Shown here: positions 58,701 to 64,000 of the stretch, one piece after another
How positions within the stretch are numbered: the first letter of the stretch is position 1
Layout of the letters: every line of letters starts with the position of its first letter
NCBI RefSeq assembly: GCF_964355755.1
Contig: NC_092670.1
Coordinates: 35,575,795 to 35,639,794 of the forward strand
Length of the DNA stretch: 64,000 nucleotides
From: Antedon mediterranea
Lineage: Eukaryota; Echinodermata; Crinoidea; Comatulida; Antedonidae
Direction of reading: 5' to 3'
Made by a program: the position numbers and the translations under genes
Notes under the pieces: generated by a model
What the model was told of the DNA's origin: nothing
Database searches by the model: none
Seen by the model: the letters and a program-made list of their open reading frames with translations, nothing else

Positions 58701-61465
58701 TTTACTTGGTTCCTGATGTATTAACATATAAACTTAACAATTATTTTGAGCCCTATAAGGCATATGAATGCTTAAATAATATTCTTAATTATTTCCTCTT
58801 TCAGTTAAAATTCTAAAGGTAAAATAAAAAAAAAATTACTTACTGATTTACTATCTTTAGATTTCCTTGTCTCAGCTTCATAAATCTTCCTAACTTGTAG
58901 TAACATCTTAGTTGGAACCTAGAAATTGTTTTCAATATAGTAATCACATATGTATTTTTCATGAAAGTATTGTACATATAAGAAACATATGATTTTTATT
59001 TCTATCAAAACATTGTATTTATTTTATTTTTTTTTTAAGATCATCAAGTCAATCAATCAAAATAACATTGAGTTCCAATAATGGTGGCATCACAAAGAAG
59101 TGTCAAGGACGACAAAAGAAAACAGAAAAAAGCAAAAAATATATATATATATATAAATCACAGAAATGAAAATAACAATAAGTGAGGTTTAAATGAGGAA
59201 AAATTTTAACAATCGGATTTGTTTTCTAATTTGTACACAACAAAAAATACTTACGACCCATAAGATATGATGATACCGGATGAGCATTCGCATCACATTG
59301 GAAATTCCCGCTGCCATATACAACTCATCAAAGACTGGAGATTTCTTGTGCGAAGCTTTTGCGGTGAACAGATTTGGCGCCATGATCATTGCAACGTTAT
59401 TTAAGGTCATCTTGTTATACCTCTCATTCGCGACTACTTTACTTAAGAACTGAAGTAACAACTGAAAGATGATAAACAAATTGAATTAAAATCATCGGTA
59501 AATTGGACTTTATTACATTTAACAAACATTTATATTTATTTATATTACAATATACTATAAAATGGACATTTGACTATCAATCCATTCAACTGTAAATGAG
59601 TAGGCCTACCTGGGTAAAAAATATTAAGGATGTTTAGTCAGTATGGAAAGGAACTGCTCCCCCACCCCCCTACCACATAAGGCTTAGTACAACACTTCCT
59701 AACAGCTCATTTTCTTACGTTCAGACTGAATATGGGAGGGACTTCACTACTTTCATAAACAATTCTGTTCTACAAACGGATTTAATTAACCTTACCTTTA
59801 ATGTAGCCCTGTGAACATCAGATAAGACAAGAATAAGAAGATTTAGACACTGTAACTGGCGTTTTCTATCAGGAATTCCTTTAACAAAGAAAATAAATAT
59901 TAGTTAATATTAATACTGCTTGTTTGTTGAGAGCTCAGAACTAAGCAGACTGTGGCGTACTCACAGGCTTACAAGCTTAAGTTACACCATTTGGTTTAGT
60001 CACGGTTAATAGCGTTTGGCAGAATTTTATTTACATATACTTGTTATCATCGATCAATAAATCTTAGGCACATTAAGTTCATGATATCCAGATTATTTTC
60101 ATTTATTTTAAACACATCTTACGTTCTATTTGAGCAAATCCACTTATGTACTCCATCATCAGAATTGGTGTTGGTAGTTCTCGCAAGAATTGTTTCAGAA
60201 GCCCTACCATGTCGTTCACTCGGATTTCATCAAAATTAAATTTGCCATCATAGAAATTTTCCTCAATATCTTGTTTAAGAACCTGCAAAACATAAATAAA
60301 AATAAAAAAATAAATATAGATATTTATTAAAACAAAATAGTATTTACTTTTTATTTTTCAATGTACAATACTGATATACTTTGTGGTCATACTGTCTAAC
60401 AAATAGTTTTACAAGTAGGTGATTGGTTTATTTGTAGTCATATGACACATCTAACAACTAACAGTAATGTTACTTTAAATCAACAATTCTTTCTACTTGT
60501 TCAATGCAGTGCATCAAGATAATTACTGCAGTCACATGACAAACAATCTAACAACTAACAAGATGAGACTTGGAGAGGAAGTTCACAAATTGGGACAGGC
60601 TGATAATTATTGCACAGCCTGCAATTACGGAAACCATCAATTTGAGTGGTAAATCCGCAGAGTACAAAGAACTATGTTTTAAAACATGTACTGCTAGTAT
60701 ACGTTTGCAGGACACTGTACAATACGTGTGCCCATGGGTAAGGTTTGTATGCCCTTGAATGTTACAGATTAAACATCTTTGTTAGACCAAAAGCGAGGGA
60801 AAATGGCACACAGGTGTGTTAGATAGGATGGCATAGGATTTGGTAGAAAATTTGTTATTGTCCTAATGCCAGTGTGTTAGCAATTGAGTCATTATATCAT
60901 CTCTTTTGCTACAGTTTTAAGTGGTATGATAGAGTCATTCAAGTGCTAAATGTTCCATCCTAATATATAGATGAAAATACCAGATTAAATAAATTATTAA
61001 AATTATTGATAATTTCCTTATTTACATTACTTGAAAATTTTTTCAACCTTAAATACAATTATGACAATGATGATGATGGCATAATATTGTTTATTATATT
61101 TTTTGCATTGATATCTTTTGAGTTTTTATGACAAATGATGATGATTATTTATATTAATACGGCTATAATGGTGGCGGTTTAATAGGATACTGATTCATAT
61201 ACCTGTATCTGAAAGTAATATTACAAATATATTTTATGATGATGGATTATTAAGATTATGATGATATGATAATGACGATCATCACATTTTTTCATTCATT
61301 TGGTCATGATAAAGAATCTTTAATTTAGATAACAATGTCAGCTAGAACTACCAAGATTATTGAAAGTTTATAATGTTAAATTCTCACCCTGATTCTTGCA
61401 GCAGACCCTGGCACCCTAAGTACACCTTCATCTGTTAAAGCTTTCTCTTCTAATTTGGAAATTAA
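55792..61465 (-). CDS. ARHGAP18/28/40-like: ARHGAP18/28/40-type Rho GTPase-activating protein, C-terminal part
   Basis: Nine 3' exons give 344 residues to the stop: 61388-61465, 60123-60282, 59796-59878, 59255-59461, 58844-58918, 57878-57934, 57328-57524, 56541-56626 and 55792-55883. All are GT-AG and all phases fit. The RhoGAP domain runs through the first four: LTDEGVLRVPGSAARIR carries the arginine finger in GVLR, followed by MVGLLKQFLRELPTPIL, RKRQLQCLNLLILVL and KMTLNNVAMIMAPNLF. The domain after it, DGVIRVRAPEFTKICTTIQL, FYLYEIGGNLCGRCLD and NPTAEWIIKSRHT, is the conserved C-terminus of ARHGAP18/28/40 (Drosophila conundrum). The protein stimulates Rho GTP hydrolysis and controls cell cortex and actin. 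The N-terminal half and start lie beyond 64000. Three small transposons and a retroposon tail occupy its introns. Confidence 0.9.
55960..56240 (+). mobile_element. Retroposon 3'-end-like repeat in RhoGAP intron
   Basis: The sequence ends GCATCAAATAAATTC followed by (AATC)n, a typical short-tandem tail of a non-LTR element or SINE. No coding capacity was found. The 5' limit is approximate. Confidence 0.45.
56426..56520. mobile_element. 95-bp MITE in RhoGAP intron
   Basis: The left end is TAAAGCTATGTTCATATTGA and the right end TCAATGTGAACACAGCCTTA. It lies about 20 bp from the donor of exon 56541-56626. Confidence 0.7.
56992..57302. mobile_element. ~310-bp MITE in RhoGAP intron
   Basis: The left end contains CCCTTTTCACATCAATTTGT and AACAAGTTGTAACCAG; the right end mirrors them as CTGGTTACAAGTTGTTACAA and GATGTGAAAGGGTA. 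It stops about 25 bp from the donor of exon 57328-57524. Confidence 0.75.
58410..58618. mobile_element. MITE AAGCTCTGTCTACAC family, copy 4
   Basis: The ends are TAAAGCTCTGTCTACACTAT and ATAGTGTAGACAGAGCTTTA. It contains three ~30-bp repeats of an ATACCATATTTGGGAATATC type. It lies in a RhoGAP intron. Confidence 0.9.
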
Positions 61466-64000
61466 CTGAAAAAAAAGAGTTAAAGAAAGAACACTTTATT
61501 TATATGATATAATATAACTAAATAATTAATATAAAAGTATTAAAAGACTGTTCCAAGATTTGAACAAAAGACCTTTGAATTAGAAGGCAGCCGTGTTCTT
61601 GTTACCAAAAAATGACAAAGTAAAAATAAACCGTACATCATCCATCCACATGGTTCCTTACCACACAAATTTGAAAACTACAGTAATCACCAACCTCTAA
61701 TTTCCTATCTTAAAAACAGGGTATATACCTGTAAGAAAGGTAATGACGGTGCAGAAGCGCAAACCAGAAAAATTATCAAATTACTTTGGTGCGATCACTG
61801 CGTTTCTTACTGATCAAAACAGGTAACATGGTACAGGTGTTGGGTGATTTGCGGTTGCAATCTCAATTACGGCGGGCCTTTGAATTCATAGTACCCCAGG
61901 CTAGCTCCAGGCTATTATACAAGTTTAATGCAGCTAAAGGAAGACGCTTATCTATCTGTGCCGCTTTACTGATTAAGAACGTTTTTATCAAGGAAACGTG
62001 TTAGAAACTACACTGAATGGACACTTTCTATCAGTAATCATATGACACAAGGGAAATATGGGTCTATGTTAGCCGAAACTAAGTGTTGGCCGACATAAAT
62101 ATTTTCAAACCTTAATTAACCTATAAATAAATTAGCCTCGGTCAAAAATTGTAATGGTGAAAGTTGAAAATAAGGCAATGATTAAAAGACTATTATCTAA
62201 TAGTACACTGTCAAAATTAATGAAAAAAAACATTCAAAATTGTATGTTTACTCTAAGTAGTCTATGCAATATTTAGCAAGTTTTAAGGGGTAATCATACA
62301 CACCTTCTTGAACGGCCTCATAAACTTTGAAACAAATTAAAAACAAAGGTTCTGGCAGTAAAGTATATAGTTACTGCAGTAACTGCAGTATTCCAAGACA
62401 CGGCTCCTATTAGAGTGGTATTAAAACAACAGAGCCACTACGAACAAGATTCACGGTAGCAGAAAACAAAGTGCTGTCATTAAATTCAATCCCTACGGTA
62501 AGACCAAATTAACAATCACTTCAACAACCAAATCAAAGTTCATGACATCAAACAACATACCCGTTTGTAAAACCCCCATAAAGGATATTGGACACGAAAG
62601 CAGTTTCCACACCACCAAACCAAGCCAATAGTAGAGAAGCTTTAATTAGCTATAGAAAGTATATTAATGCGGTTTGTAAATCAGTTCCAGAAAAGTAAGT
62701 GGAAATGCGTTAGTGGAGTCATTTGGTCCTTCAATTGACCATGTTGATGATGGACAATGGGAAGTTGTTAATGTATGTTTGTTTAATTTTAATACTTTAC
62801 CACCTGGTTAGTCGGCTTGGATTTTGTAAATGTTTTGATATATGAATGTCTATTTAATGAAGTTTGATTGTTTTGTGGAGAAAAAAAACTATAAATAATG
62901 AATGACATCCTATAGCAAACATTTTATCTGTGTGCGGCAAAAATAAAAAACAGCCACACCTACATCTGCGGACTGAACAAATTGATAGGACAAATAAAAA
63001 TAATTTACACAAAAAATGTCAACTTCAACAAAAATAATATACTAAATAATCAATAACAACATTATTAATGCACATTAAATACTAAATTTTCCACTTTAGA
63101 AACTTTCCTCTTATCAAGGTCAATCCACTTTAGAAACTTTCCTCTTATCAACGTCAATCCAGAAAAAAAGCAAACATGTGATGTAGTAACATAAAACCGT
63201 AATTTAAATTTTTAAACAAAATGTATTCAACGTTTAAATAGTTAACTGGAATTCAATGGATTTTTGGTTGAATTTAACTGTATATTATGAGCGAAATCAT
63301 AATTGTTGTCCTTTTATTTGTCATTAAAAGTGAATAACTTGAATAAAATTAATAATTTCATTAGGTTTTACTAATTTTATTCAAATAATAAAATGAAATG
63401 AAATCTTTATTTTTCATGTTTTGGTGACAATACATCTTATTATTTGATATTATTTTTTCTTTTTTTAAAGTAGCCTATATACTGTATTTAAAAATATAAA
63501 AAATTTCCTTGTTCCTTAAAATTCATTTACTTAAATTCAATTATTAAAATTGGCTCAATATCAGTATGGGATATAAGCTGATTACACTTGTTTATTCGAA
63601 TTGTTGGTGTCTGTGTCTACATATCAGATACATTTTATCCTAAGTTTAGGAGGATACAATCCAGATGAATGCTATAGTCATTGCAACTCCTATAAAAGTA
63701 CACACTGGGGATAGCCAGATAAAAACCAGGTACAAGTTCACACAATATTCACGAACACAGGAACAATTAAAATCATCGTTTAATTAGTAATGGTTACATT
63801 TAAAACGTTTTACCCGTAATAACAAATATGTGGTCAAAGTGAGAATTTGGTGAAATTGGTGACAGGCACCTCATTAAAATTATCAATTATAACTGTTTTG
63901 TCATTGTAAATTTGCAATAAAATTATTTTATTTCTATTATCGTTGCATGTAAACATAAATCTAAATTTTTAATATTACTCAATTTGATTTATCTTCAAAC
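61466..64000. other. Upstream RhoGAP intron (and repeats)
   Basis: No further RhoGAP exon was found up to the window end, so this is presumably a long intron. It contains a 36-bp direct duplication (about 63088-63160, with CCACTTTAGAAACTTTCCTC) and the tail of a GACAATACATCTTTAA-family MITE at about 63395-63440. Confidence 0.45.
63088..63160. repeat. Two tandem copies of a 36-bp unit
   Basis: CCACTTTAGAAACTTTCCTC followed by TTATCAAGGTCAAT, repeated with a single change (AAGGTC to AACGTC). Confidence 0.85.

Noticed and set aside
62280-62340. A possible further upstream RhoGAP exon.
   Set aside because: A donor-like GGTGTGTATG exists on the minus strand, but no open segment with RhoGAP similarity adjoins it.

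Overview
The window is nuclear DNA of an animal, most likely a marine deuterostome and probably an echinoderm. The evidence is intron-rich genes with GT-AG junctions, an alpha-2,8-type sialyltransferase (in animals a largely deuterostome family), a MORN2 orthologue, an ARHGAP18/28/40-type RhoGAP, intronless H2A/H2B genes, and many small inverted-repeat transposons with AGGCCTAGG-rich spacers. I cannot fix the species. All multi-exon genes below were assembled by hand from splice signals, conserved reading phase and family resemblance.

Layout. 1-1842 is repeat-derived spacer. 1852-17556 is one 15.7-kb foldback (long inverted repeat) transposon made of about 80 copies of a ~195-bp monomer; it has unique terminal domains and a 9-bp target duplication. 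19153-25631 (minus strand) holds two tandem paralogous genes for small cysteine-rich membrane proteins of WBP1/VOPP1 type. One of them carries a series of duplicated 66-nt cysteine-module exons. 25.8-26.14 kb is a minisatellite. 26142-32950 is a second long inverted-repeat element of 6.8 kb; it contains a Penelope-like reverse transcriptase/GIY-YIG remnant, a LINE 3' end, TA microsatellites, large palindromes and a tRNA-like pseudogene.

33447-36371 (+) is a five-exon ST8Sia-like sialyltransferase. 37564-39536 (-) is MORN2. 40.1-40.6 kb is a LINE 3' end. 41933-43989 (+) is a four-exon FLYWCH zinc-finger gene. 44.4-46.1 kb is a broken LINE with a small transposon inserted in its reverse transcriptase. 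46873-47250 (-) is H2B; 49157-50472 is a non-autonomous hAT element; 51163-51537 (-) and 51919-52293 (+) are a divergent H2B/H2A pair. 54.5-55.05 kb is a 23-bp minisatellite. 55792-61465 (-) is the C-terminal 344 residues of an ARHGAP18/28/40-type RhoGAP whose 5' exons lie beyond the window.

The genes do not form one pathway. The H2A/H2B pair shares a promoter with octamer and CCAAT-like elements, and the two WBP1-like genes are a local tandem duplication. The most unusual parts are the 15.7-kb foldback element and the WBP1-like gene with its repeated cysteine-module exons.
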